A stretch of 64,000 nt of DNA from Seonamhaeicola sp. ML3 (lineage in GTDB: Bacteria; Bacteroidota; Bacteroidia; Flavobacteriales; Flavobacteriaceae), in assembly GCF_023273855.1 (NCBI RefSeq), contig NZ_CP096884.1, positions 1,612,001-1,676,000 on the forward strand. Reading direction: 5' to 3'. The position numbers were made by a program, and so were the translations under genes. Below, in pieces: positions 44,267 through 51,812 of the stretch; the first letter of the stretch is position 1, and each line of letters opens with the position of its first letter. Below the pieces are notes generated by a model. The model ran no database searches. It saw only the letters and a program-made list of their open reading frames with translations, and was not told the DNA's origin.

Positions 44267-44410
44267 GTAGTTAATTTTTATCCATTACACGTTTTGTGCA
44301 ACAGATGGATTAAACAATATTTTAGATTATCTAAACTTTCGTTTAGGTAATCATCACAGGATTTTACCCGTGGAGTTCAATTAGGAACTCATTTCAATGA
44401 ACGTTGTGTT
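44267..44410 (-). promoter_or_regulatory. Hairpin-rich leader of the RNase G gene
   Basis: Three stem-loops are readable: ATCCAT/ATGGAT at 44280-44310, GATTATCTAAAC/GTTTAGGTAATC (12 pairs, four-base loop) at 44325-44352, and GAGTTC/GAACTC at 44373-44390. In enterobacteria the rne leader folds into hairpins recognised by the enzyme itself; the analogy here is inference. Confidence 0.45.
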
Positions 44411-44417
44411 TTTTAAC

Positions 44418-44448
44418 CAAAAAAGTAGTTAACCTAACTACTTTTTTG
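44418..44448 (-). terminator. Terminator after the small basic protein gene
   Basis: AAAAAAGTAGTT pairs with AACTACTTTTTT around AACCT, right after the stop of the 30-residue gene; the T tract suits leftward transcription. Confidence 0.8.
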
Positions 44449-44450
44449 AT

Positions 44451-44543
44451 TTATTTTTTCTTTTTGTGACGATTAGCGCGTCTACGTTTTTTACGCTTGT
44501 GCGTCGCTACCTTATGTCTTTTGCGTTTTTTACCACTTGGCAT
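44451..44543 (-). CDS. Small lysine/arginine-rich protein, possible ribosomal protein
   Basis: A 30-residue open frame starting MPSGKKRKRHKVATHKRKKR and ending RRANRHKKKK. More than half of the residues are Lys, Arg or His. It has a terminator directly after it and sits behind the HU gene. I recall near-identical small proteins across Bacteroidota, and it may correspond to a short lineage-specific ribosomal protein (bL38 or similar); I cannot confirm the name. The gene is shorter than usual prediction cut-offs and is easily missed. Confidence 0.75.
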   Translation of the reverse strand: MPSGKKRKRHKVATHKRKKRRRANRHKKKK

Positions 44544-44580
44544 AAATAGTGTCTTTTAAGATTAATACTTTATTTTGTTT

Positions 44581-44871
44581 TTACTTTACTTCTACGTTAG
44601 ATTTTACCCCTTCAACAAAAACTTTTGCAGGCTTAAATGCTGGGATGTTGTGTGCAGGTATTTTTATAGTAGTGTTTTTTGAAATGTTTCTACCAGTTTT
44701 TTCTGCTCTTGTTTTTATGATAAAACTTCCAAAACCTCTAAGGTATACATTATCGCCGCTCTCTAATGAAGTCTTTACTTCTTCCATGAAAGATTCAACT
44801 GTTGCTTGAACATCTCCTTTTTCAATTCCTAGCTTCTCAGAAATCTTTGCTACTAAATCAGCCTTCGTCAT
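44581..44871 (-). CDS. HU family DNA-binding protein
   Basis: A 96-residue HU/IHF-fold nucleoid protein: MTKADLVAKISEKLGIEKGDVQATVESFMEEVK, VYLRGFGSFIIKTRAEKTGRNISKNTTIKIPAHNIPAFKPA. The DNA-contacting arm is TGRNISKNTTIKIPAHNIPAFKP, with IPA in place of the usual NP tip sequence variant. It is the first gene before the small basic protein gene. Confidence 0.93.
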   Translation of the reverse strand: MTKADLVAKISEKLGIEKGDVQATVESFMEEVKTSLESGDNVYLRGFGSFIIKTRAEKTGRNISKNTTIKIPAHNIPAFKPAKVFVEGVKSNVEVK

Positions 44872-44916
44872 TTTTAATTTTTATTTAAATTACTGTTATA
44901 ATATTTTAAAGGGATG

Positions 44917-44949
44917 CAAATATAGGAATTTAATATTCAATATTTCAAA
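44917..44949 (-). promoter_or_regulatory. HU gene promoter
   Basis: The minus strand reads TTTG then, 21 bases on, TATATTTG, the Bacteroidota promoter pattern, with a leader of about 40 bases to the HU start. Confidence 0.6.
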
Positions 44950-45011
44950 CCTAATTCATTAAAATTTAAGATTATAAAGGTTTATTTTAGCGCTTTGTGT
45001 TAAAACTATTA

Positions 45012-46076
45012 ATGGATTTTTCAAAGACTTTAATTCGTTGGTACTCAGTTAATAAGAGAAGTCTTCCCTGGCGCCAAACAAAAGACCCATATCATATATG
45101 GTTGTCTGAAATTATTTTACAGCAAACACAGGTTAAACAAGGGTTGCCTTATTACGAGGCGTTTTTAAAAGAATTTCCTTCTGTATCCCAGTTGGCCAAT
45201 GCCGATGAAAGTAAAGTACTAAAGCTTTGGCAAGGTTTAGGGTATTATTCTAGAGCAAGAAACCTACACACTACAGCTAAGTATGTGGCTAATGAATTAA
45301 ATAATGAGTTCCCTAAAACCTATAAGGGGTTGTTAAAGCTAAAAGGTGTTGGCGATTATACTGCAAGTGCAATCGCTTCAATTTGTTTTAACGAAGAAAC
45401 TGCTGTGGTCGATGGAAATGTGTTTAGGGTTTTATCGAGATATTATGGTATAGATACACCAATTAATTCCACCAAAGGGATAAAGGCGTTTAAGTCTTTA
45501 GCTCAAGAGTTGATAGATAAAAAACGCCCGGCCGATTTCAATCAAGCTATTATGGAATTTGGGGCTATGCAGTGCAAGCCTAAAAATCCAGATTGTGAAG
45601 TTTGTCCGTTTAATAGTTCTTGCGTAGCTAATAGTGAAAATAGAATAGGAGAATTGCCAGTAAAGATTAAGGCAGCCAAGGTAAAAAATAAATATTTCAA
45701 CTTTTTGGTCTTTATTTCTGAAGATGGAAAAACAATTTTAGAACAAAGAGAAGGTAAAGGTATTTGGCAAAACCTTTATCAGTTTCCTTTAATTGAAACC
45801 AAAAGTGAAATAGGTTATAATGGTATTAAGGAACACTTACGTAATCATGAACTTGTAAAAGATATTCCGTTCGAATTATCTCTTTATAACGAGAAAATAA
45901 TTGTGCACAAATTATCTCATCAGCATTTATACACTAAATTTTGGATAGTAAATCTAAGTAGTCTCAAAAATAAAGGTGTTCTTGTGACTGAAATACATCA
46001 ATATCCAGTACCAATATTAATTGGTAATTTTATCGAATCATTTTTTTTATTAATTTTAAAAAAGAGTTACAATTAA
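45012..46076 (+). CDS. mutY: A/G-specific adenine glycosylase
   Basis: DNA-repair glycosylase removing adenine opposite 8-oxoguanine. I start at the ATG giving MDFSKTLIRWY; an in-frame GTG five codons earlier is possible. The catalytic Glu is in WLSEIILQQTQV, the helix-hairpin-helix is LKGVGDYTASAIAS, the catalytic Asp is in VVDGNVFRVL, and the [4Fe-4S] cysteines are CKPKNPDCEVCPFNSSC. The C-terminal part from about residue 225 is a NUDIX-like 8-oxoG recognition domain. ssb follows 32 bases later. Confidence 0.95.
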   Translation: MDFSKTLIRWYSVNKRSLPWRQTKDPYHIWLSEIILQQTQVKQGLPYYEAFLKEFPSVSQLANADESKVLKLWQGLGYYSRARNLHTTAKYVANELNNEFPKTYKGLLKLKGVGDYTASAIASICFNEETAVVDGNVFRVLSRYYGIDTPINSTKGIKAFKSLAQELIDKKRPADFNQAIMEFGAMQCKPKNPDCEVCPFNSSCVANSENRIGELPVKIKAAKVKNKYFNFLVFISEDGKTILEQREGKGIWQNLYQFPLIETKSEIGYNGIKEHLRNHELVKDIPFELSLYNEKIIVHKLSHQHLYTKFWIVNLSSLKNKGVLVTEIHQYPVPILIGNFIESFFLLILKKSYN

Positions 46077-46085
46077 GTAATTTTG
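46055..46085 (+). promoter_or_regulatory. Candidate ssb promoter
   Basis: TAATTTTG at 46078-46085, overlapping the end of mutY, matches the -7 consensus, with a T-rich -33 segment about 20 bases upstream. Confidence 0.5.
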
Positions 46086-46108
46086 TATTCACATTGTAAA
46101 CATAAATT

Positions 46109-46558
46109 ATGTCGGGAACATTAAATAAGGTGATGCTGATAGGGCATTTAGGAGATGAAGTAAAAATGCATTATTTTGAAGGTGGTGGATGTGTTGGAAG
46201 ATTTCCTTTGGCAACAAACGAAACCTACACCAACAGGCAGACAAATGAAAGAATATCAAATACAGAGTGGCATAATATTGTTGTTAGGAACAAAGGAGCC
46301 GAAATTTGTGAAAAGTATTTAAGCAAAGGCGATAAGGTGTATATTGAGGGGCGTTTAAAAACACGCAAATGGCTTGATGATAAAGGTAATGAACGTTATA
46401 GTACAGAAATTCAATGCACAGATTTCACTTTTTTAACCACTAAAAAAGAAAGTGGCCAGAATTCACAGGTTTCGGTAAGTCCTCAAGAACCTGTTGCTAA
46501 TCAAAACCAACAGGTTGATCAACCAAAGCAAGACGATAACGATGACCTGCCATTTTAA
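46109..46558 (+). CDS. ssb: Single-stranded DNA-binding protein
   Basis: A 149-residue SSB. The OB-fold (about 1-110) begins MSGTLNKVMLIGHLGDEVKM and includes TEWHNIVVRNKGAEICEKYLSKGDKVYIEGRLKTRKW. A Gln/Pro-rich linker leads to the acidic tip DDDLPF that recruits partner proteins. The gene order mutY-ssb-gldE-gldD is the known flavobacterial arrangement. Confidence 0.96.
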   Translation: MSGTLNKVMLIGHLGDEVKMHYFEGGGCVGRFPLATNETYTNRQTNERISNTEWHNIVVRNKGAEICEKYLSKGDKVYIEGRLKTRKWLDDKGNERYSTEIQCTDFTFLTTKKESGQNSQVSVSPQEPVANQNQQVDQPKQDDNDDLPF

Positions 46559-46609
46559 CTTTAGAGAATTCCCAAACAAAGGGCTTTTGTATAACTTAAA
46601 CCAAAGCAT

Positions 46610-47911
46610 TTGGACCCTGACCCCGCGAGTTTAATTTTTTTGGCTACAATCGATATGTCGATTGTTTCTAGTTTTGCACTATTGCTAGTGCTTTTGATAT
46701 GTTCGGCATTAATCTCTGGAGCAGAGGTCGCCTTTTTTTCGTTAACCAAAAATGATATAGAAGCCGGTTTTGAAGAAGAATCTAAACGCCTCCAGATTAT
46801 ATCTACACTTTTAGAAAAGCCAAAGAAATTATTAGCTACAATTTTGGTAGCTAATAATTTCATAAACATTGCTACGGTTATCTTGTTCGCCTATTTAGGT
46901 GATTTTATGTTTGGCGGTATCGAAAACCCAAAAGTTAAGTTTGTTGTAGAGGTTGTCGTCATAACATTTCTCATACTATTATTTGGGGAAATTCTACCAA
47001 AAATATACGCCAGTAGAAATAATGTGAAGTTTGCCATTTTTATGGCTTACCCACTAAAAGTTTTAGATGTTGTTTTTTCTCCTATTAGTCTGCCTATGCG
47101 TAGTGTAACCTTAGCTATTCATAACAAACTAGGTAGGCGTAAATCTAACTTAAGTGTAGATCAATTATCTCAGGCGTTAGAGCTTACCAGTGAAGAGGAT
47201 ACTACCAAGGAAGAACATAAAATTTTACAGGGAATTGTTTCCTTTGGGAATACCGATACCAAACAGGTTATGAGGCCTCGTATAGATATTTTTGCCTTAA
47301 ATATCGAGCAGAAGTATGCTGAGATTATGCCAGATATTATCGATAATGGTTATTCCAGAATTCCAGTATATGAAGATAATATTGATCAAATAAAAGGAAT
47401 TCTTTACGTAAAAGATTTACTTCCGCACATTAATAAAAAACAATTTAACTGGGTTAAACTGATTAGGGAACCATTTTTTGTTCCAGAGAATAAAAAGTTG
47501 GACGATTTAATGGCGGAATTTCAAGAAAAGAAGGTTCACCTAGCTGTTGTGGTCGATGAGTATGGTGGTACCTCAGGGTTAATTTCTTTAGAAGATATTA
47601 TTGAAGAAATTGTTGGTGACATTAGTGATGAGTTTGATGATGAGGATTTACAGTACTCTAAATTAGATGATAACAATTATGTTTTTGAAGGTAAAACCGC
47701 TCTGAAGGATATTTACAGGATTACGAAGATTGAAGATGAAGACTTTTTTGAGGAGAATAAAGGAGAGGCCGAAACTATTGCAGGTTTTGTATTAGAAATC
47801 TCAGGAAGTTTTCCTAAGTTAAATAGTAAAATAAATTTCAAAAATTACGTTTTTACAATTGAGGCTTTAGATAAAAAGCGGATTAAACTTGTAAAATTTA
47901 CAATCACTTAA
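46610..47911 (+). CDS. gldE: Gliding-motility protein GldE
   Basis: A 433-residue membrane protein of the CNNM/CorC family, associated with GldD in gliding and type IX secretion. Four hydrophobic segments lie in the DUF21 region (about 10-185), followed by two CBS repeats (about 215-335, MRPRIDIFALN and VVVDEYGGTSGLISLEDIIEEIVGDISDE) and a CorC/HlyC-type C-terminal domain. The TTG at 46610 gives a DPDP N-terminus I expect in the family; an ATG 15 codons later is the alternative. It overlaps gldD by one base. Confidence 0.9.
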   Translation: MDPDPASLIFLATIDMSIVSSFALLLVLLICSALISGAEVAFFSLTKNDIEAGFEEESKRLQIISTLLEKPKKLLATILVANNFINIATVILFAYLGDFMFGGIENPKVKFVVEVVVITFLILLFGEILPKIYASRNNVKFAIFMAYPLKVLDVVFSPISLPMRSVTLAIHNKLGRRKSNLSVDQLSQALELTSEEDTTKEEHKILQGIVSFGNTDTKQVMRPRIDIFALNIEQKYAEIMPDIIDNGYSRIPVYEDNIDQIKGILYVKDLLPHINKKQFNWVKLIREPFFVPENKKLDDLMAEFQEKKVHLAVVVDEYGGTSGLISLEDIIEEIVGDISDEFDDEDLQYSKLDDNNYVFEGKTALKDIYRITKIEDEDFFEENKGEAETIAGFVLEISGSFPKLNSKINFKNYVFTIEALDKKRIKLVKFTIT

Positions 47912-48489
47912 TGAGACGTTTTCAATTCATTCTTATAGTTGTTTTATGTGTGGCATGTGGTGAAGATTACAAGCCAAAACCAAAGGCGTTTTTAAATCTT
48001 CAATACCCTGAAGCGCAATATATCAGCGTAGATATTGATGTTCCTTTCTCTTTTGAAACTAATATATTGGCCAATAAAGTTTTTACCAAGCAAATGAATG
48101 CAGCCACAGAGAGTTATGGTATTAATATTGAATATCCGGCGTTAAAGGGGACCGTCTTTTTAACTTATAAAGCGGTAGAGGATAATGAAAAGAACTTAGA
48201 GGATTTTATTAGAGATGCCCAAAAATTTACTTTAGAGCACACAAAAAAAGCTGATGAGATACCTGTAACGCCCTATGAGAATACCAATAAAAAAGTATAT
48301 GGAACGCTCTCTGAAGTAAAGGGTAATGTAGCATCGCCGTTACAGTTTTATGTTACCGATAGTGTGAATCATTTTTTAGTAGGCTCGTTGTACTTTAATG
48401 CCAGGCCCAATTACGATTCCATTTTGCCAGCGGCAAATTATATTAAAAAGGATATCGTACATCTTATGGAATCTATATCTTGGGAATAA
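47911..48489 (+). CDS. gldD: Gliding-motility lipoprotein GldD
   Basis: A 192-residue lipoprotein (lipobox VAC, about Cys16) with the characteristic mature N-terminus GEDYKPKPKAFLNLQYPEAQY. GldD is needed for gliding and type IX secretion in Flavobacterium johnsoniae and interacts with GldE. The single-base overlap (ATGA-like junction) implies translational coupling with gldE. No further gld genes are visible in the window. Confidence 0.9.
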   Translation: MRRFQFILIVVLCVACGEDYKPKPKAFLNLQYPEAQYISVDIDVPFSFETNILANKVFTKQMNAATESYGINIEYPALKGTVFLTYKAVEDNEKNLEDFIRDAQKFTLEHTKKADEIPVTPYENTNKKVYGTLSEVKGNVASPLQFYVTDSVNHFLVGSLYFNARPNYDSILPAANYIKKDIVHLMESISWE

Positions 48490-48490
48490 A

Positions 48491-48514
48491 AAAGCTCCTC
48501 AATAGAGAAGCTTT
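48491..48514 (-). terminator. Terminator of the HMA lipoprotein gene
   Basis: Read leftward, AAAGCT...AGCTTT forms a short stem with one mismatch and is followed by TTTTTT. It lies immediately beyond the gldD stop. Confidence 0.55.
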
Positions 48515-48540
48515 CCAGTAAAAGAGATATTTATAGGTTT

Positions 48541-49035
48541 TTAAGCCTCTTTCATAGCGCAAGCTTTTTTACAGCTCTCTGAGCAGGCTTTCATGTCTTC
48601 AGCATTTTTGTTAGCGCAGTTCTTTTTGCATTCTGCAGAGCACTTTTTGTCTGAAGAAGAGAATGCATCTACAGTCTTCATGTCGGTTACCTTATAAATG
48701 TCTGCAACACCAGTAACAGTTTCCTCTAAAGAAGCAGGAGTAACTTTTGCGTCGTTATATTCAACCATAGCTAACTTCTCACCAAAGTCAACTTTAGCAG
48801 ACTTAACGCCTTCCATTTTAGCGATTTTCTTTTCAATGGTTTTTGCGCAACCCATTTCGCAAGTCATCCCCTCAATGGTGAATTCGGCCTTTGCGTAATT
48901 TGCATTTGGGTCTATTTCTGAAGCACTATCAGAAGCTGTTTCTACAGTTTTTACTTCAGGTTTAGCTTCGTTTTTACAACTAACAGTAAATAATGTAATA
49001 AGAGCAACGGCTAGTATGCATTTAAATGGTTTCAT
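48541..49035 (-). CDS. Heavy-metal-associated (HMA) domain lipoprotein with Cys-rich tail
   Basis: A 164-residue lipoprotein (VSC, Cys20). Residues about 48-115 are an HMA domain with the metal motif GMTCEMGCAKTIEKK, in which four residues separate Cys pairs slightly differently from the usual MxCxxC. The C-terminal 35 residues carry eight Cys as CSAECKKNC, ACSESCKKAC, which could bind several more metal ions. An envelope copper or zinc buffer or chaperone is likely. It is convergent with gldD. Confidence 0.8.
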   Translation of the reverse strand: MKPFKCILAVALITLFTVSCKNEAKPEVKTVETASDSASEIDPNANYAKAEFTIEGMTCEMGCAKTIEKKIAKMEGVKSAKVDFGEKLAMVEYNDAKVTPASLEETVTGVADIYKVTDMKTVDAFSSSDKKCSAECKKNCANKNAEDMKACSESCKKACAMKEA

Positions 49036-49189
49036 AATTATGGTATTCTTTTAAGATTAAATCAAAATTAAAAATAAGTGTATTAGGGTGGTTTCAGCTT
49101 AAGAAATAATTAACACCTTCACACTCGGTAAAATTAGTAAATAAAGCTGTTTTATTGGATTAAAAAGCTGAATTTTGTGAAACAATAGC

Positions 49190-50086
49190 ATGCAGATGAA
49201 GTCAATTCACCCTAAATGGATATATCTTATTATACTTTCCTTGATTTGGGGTAGTTCTTTCATACTTATAAAAAAGGGGTTGTTAGGTCTTACGCCCATG
49301 CAATTAGGAGCAGTTAGAATCATCTTTACAGGGGCTTTCCTTTTTATTATTGGGTTTAAAAAAATTAAGGGAATAAAAACTGCTATAGCATGGAAAGGTA
49401 TTGTTCTTACAGGGTTTTTGGGGACTTTTTTTCCTTCGTTTTTATTTGCCTATGCAGAGACTGAAATAGATAGTGCCATTGCTTCTATTTTAAATTCTTT
49501 AGTGCCCTTAAACACCATTATGATTGGTTTTATTGTCTTTAAAATAAAGTCTACTAAAAGACAGGTTTTGGGAGTTCTTATTGGGTTAATGGGAACAATT
49601 TTGCTTATTATGAATGGTGCTTCATTAAATCCCAATCAAAATTATTTTTATGCTTTTTTAGTTATTATTTCAACCTTTATGTATGCTGCAAGTACAAATA
49701 TTGTAAAACATTATTTGCAAAATGTAAACCCTTTAGCCATTGCCGTCGGTAATTTTACCATTATTATAATTCCAGCAATTATAGTTTTGTTTTTTACGGG
49801 ATTTTTTAAGGTTGAAACTTTCGAAAATGAACAGTTAAGACCTGCGCTTTTGTATATGTTACTCTTATCGCTTTTCGGAACTGCAGTTGCAAAGGTTTTG
49901 TTTAATAAGCTAATACAGGCTTCTACTCCAGTTTTTGCGTCTTCGGTTGCTTATTTAATGCCATTAGTGGCTGTGTTTTGGGGGCTTTTAGATGGAGAGC
50001 GTTTTGGTTTTTGGCAAGGTGTAGCCACAATAATTATTCTTTTTGGGGTGTATTTAGCCAATAAAAAAAGAGGTCAAACTTCTTAA
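49190..50086 (+). CDS. EamA/DMT family transporter
   Basis: A 298-residue inner-membrane protein with about ten hydrophobic helices in two EamA repeats (about 8-140 and 152-292). Hallmarks are LIWGSSFILIKKGL at the start, PLNTIMIGF and LIGLMGTILLIMNG in repeat 1, and SSVAYLMPLVAVFWGLLDGERFGFWQG in repeat 2. The substrate is unknown; the family exports amino acids and other metabolites. It stands alone, divergent from the HMA gene. Confidence 0.9.
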   Translation: MQMKSIHPKWIYLIILSLIWGSSFILIKKGLLGLTPMQLGAVRIIFTGAFLFIIGFKKIKGIKTAIAWKGIVLTGFLGTFFPSFLFAYAETEIDSAIASILNSLVPLNTIMIGFIVFKIKSTKRQVLGVLIGLMGTILLIMNGASLNPNQNYFYAFLVIISTFMYAASTNIVKHYLQNVNPLAIAVGNFTIIIIPAIIVLFFTGFFKVETFENEQLRPALLYMLLLSLFGTAVAKVLFNKLIQASTPVFASSVAYLMPLVAVFWGLLDGERFGFWQGVATIIILFGVYLANKKRGQTS

Positions 50087-50255
50087 TTATCGTTGTCTAA
50101 ATTATTAATTCTCGATTTTTTTTCCGAAATTTAAGAACATAGTAGCCTTTAAATGAGGAAACTGGTACTGAAAATAATTGCTGCCCCTTGAACTTATTAG
50201 TATTTTTTATCAGGCAAGGTTACGTGTAATTATTAACTAAATTAAGTATCAGCTC

Positions 50256-50708
50256 ATGAAAAATTTATCACTTCCCATTAGGTTTGGTATAGTTACTAGT
50301 GCCGTTTTAATAGCTTATTTTTTAATTCTCGCATTGTTTGATAAACACGTAAATCCTGCATTTAGTTTTTTTAATGCCTTTATAACGGGTTTTGGAGTTT
50401 ATGAAGCTGTTAAATTGAATAAGCTGCATTTAATGGAATCTTTTTCATATACCGAAGGTTTTAAAACAGGTATAATAACTGGCTTTGTTGCTACACTTTT
50501 ATTTACAGTTTTCTTTTTGCTGTATGCAACTGAGGTTAACCCCAGATTTTTAGGGTTGCTTATGGAGACTTTTAATGGCAGGTTTAATGTTGATATTGGC
50601 ATGGTAGTCTTTATTGTTGCTGTTATGGGCTTGGCTACAACTGTTGTAGCGACACTAACCGTAATGCAGCTTTTTAAGAATAGTAGAAATATTCCGCAAA
50701 ATTCCTAA
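50256..50708 (+). CDS. DUF4199 membrane protein
   Basis: A 150-residue protein with four predicted membrane helices (about 8-26, 35-50, 72-92 and 112-137). The internal SFSYTEGFKTGIITGFVATLLFTVFF segment is typical of DUF4199, a family found mainly in Bacteroidota and without known function to me. The 169-base gap upstream contains no clear element. It precedes rplU but the strong rplU promoter indicates separate transcription. Confidence 0.8.
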   Translation: MKNLSLPIRFGIVTSAVLIAYFLILALFDKHVNPAFSFFNAFITGFGVYEAVKLNKLHLMESFSYTEGFKTGIITGFVATLLFTVFFLLYATEVNPRFLGLLMETFNGRFNVDIGMVVFIVAVMGLATTVVATLTVMQLFKNSRNIPQNS

Positions 50709-50712
50709 AACG

Positions 50713-50743
50713 TTTGTAGTTTAATTAATTAGCAGTATATTTG
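50713..50743 (+). promoter_or_regulatory. rplU-rpmA promoter
   Basis: TTTG at 50713 and TATATTTG at 50736 are separated by 19 bases, an exact consensus match. The leader to rplU is about 60 bases and contains CACCCGCCTTTGGGGATTC, which may fold. Confidence 0.75.
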
Positions 50744-50805
50744 CACCCGCCTTTGGGGATTCAAAGGTGTTGTTCAATAAACTTAATTAATAAAAACGTT
50801 ACGCT

Positions 50806-51306
50806 ATGTACGCAATTGTAGAGATAGCAGGGCATCAATTTAAAGTTGAAAAAGACCAAAAAGTTTTTGTTAACCGTTTACAAACAGAAGAAGGAAAGAA
50901 AGTAGCTTTCGATAACGTTCTTTTAGTTGCAGATGGTGACAATGTAACTGTTGGCGCCCCGGCTATAGACGGCGCTCAAGTTGGAGCAAAAGTCGTTAAG
51001 CACCTTAAAGGTGATAAAGTAATCGTCTTCAAAAAGAAAAGACGTAAAGGTTACCGTGTAAAAAATGGTCACCGTCAAGCTTTAACAGAAATAGTAATTG
51101 ACAGTATTGTTGCTTCAGGAGCTAAAAAAGCTGCTCCAGCTAAAGAAGTTAAAAAAGAGGCACCAAAAGCCGAAGCTAAACCCGCTGAAGCTACTCAAGA
51201 TTTAAGTAAATTAACTGTAGCTGAATTAAAAGAATTAGCTAAAGCTAAAGGAATCGCTGGAATTTCTTCAATGAAAAAAGCCGATTTAATTGCTGCATTA
51301 AGTTAG
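50806..51306 (+). CDS. rplU: 50S ribosomal protein L21 with C-terminal SAP/HeH-like extension
   Basis: Ribosomal protein bL21. The core (about 1-103) has [32 protein letters not shown] and the basic [20 protein letters not shown]. Beyond the normal length of about 103 it carries a Lys/Glu/Ala/Pro linker (about 106-130) and a folded tail [20 protein letters not shown], then [13 protein letters not shown], which matches helix-extension-helix/SAP or Rho N-terminal-like nucleic-acid-binding domains. The extension is complete and in frame. It is followed by rpmA after 25 bases. Confidence 0.93.
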   Translation: MYAIVEIAGHQFKVEKDQKVFVNRLQTEEGKKVAFDNVLLVADGDNVTVGAPAIDGAQVGAKVVKHLKGDKVIVFKKKRRKGYRVKNGHRQALTEIVIDSIVASGAKKAAPAKEVKKEAPKAEAKPAEATQDLSKLTVAELKELAKAKGIAGISSMKKADLIAALS

Positions 51307-51331
51307 TCTAACAATATAAAATCGAAATAAA

Positions 51332-51592
51332 ATGGCACATAAAAAAGGAGTCGGAAGTTCGAAAAACGGTAGAGAATCAGAATCGAAACGCTTAGGTGTT
51401 AAGATTTTTGGTGGTCAAGCTGCAATTGCAGGTAATATTATCGTAAGACAAAGAGGAAATACACACCACCCAGGTGAGAACGTATATTCTTCAAAAGATC
51501 ATACATTACATGCCAAAGTAGATGGTATCGTAAAATTCACTAAAAAGAAAGACAATAAATCTTACGTTTCTATAGTTCCATTCGAGGCATAG
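51332..51592 (+). CDS. rpmA: 50S ribosomal protein L27
   Basis: An 86-residue bL27, beginning [24 protein letters not shown] with no N-terminal extension of the type cleaved in Firmicutes. [16 protein letters not shown] is the family signature. It sits at the tRNA end of the peptidyl-transferase centre. Second gene of rplU-rpmA, followed by a strong terminator. Confidence 0.97.
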   Translation: MAHKKGVGSSKNGRESESKRLGVKIFGGQAAIAGNIIVRQRGNTHHPGENVYSSKDHTLHAKVDGIVKFTKKKDNKSYVSIVPFEA

Positions 51593-51613
51593 AAAGATTT
51601 AGCGTTAGAATAT

Positions 51614-51647
51614 AAAAAAACCCTTTCCATTCGGAAAGGGTTTTTTT
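51614..51647 (+). terminator. Terminator of rplU-rpmA
   Basis: AAACCCTTTCC pairs with GGAAAGGGTTT around ATTC, followed by a T run; starts about 20 bases after the stop. Confidence 0.92.
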
Positions 51648-51812
51648 GTACTTACAACTTTAGTATGTTTCCAAAGGTTGTACTTAATGTTAAGACAATT
51701 TAAATACGGTGTTTTTTCCTATTTGTTTATAACATTATCTTAAAACTTAATTAATGTGAGTGGAGAGGTGGTTTTGTTATTTCGCTTGATATAACTAACA
51801 ATTAAATTAATC

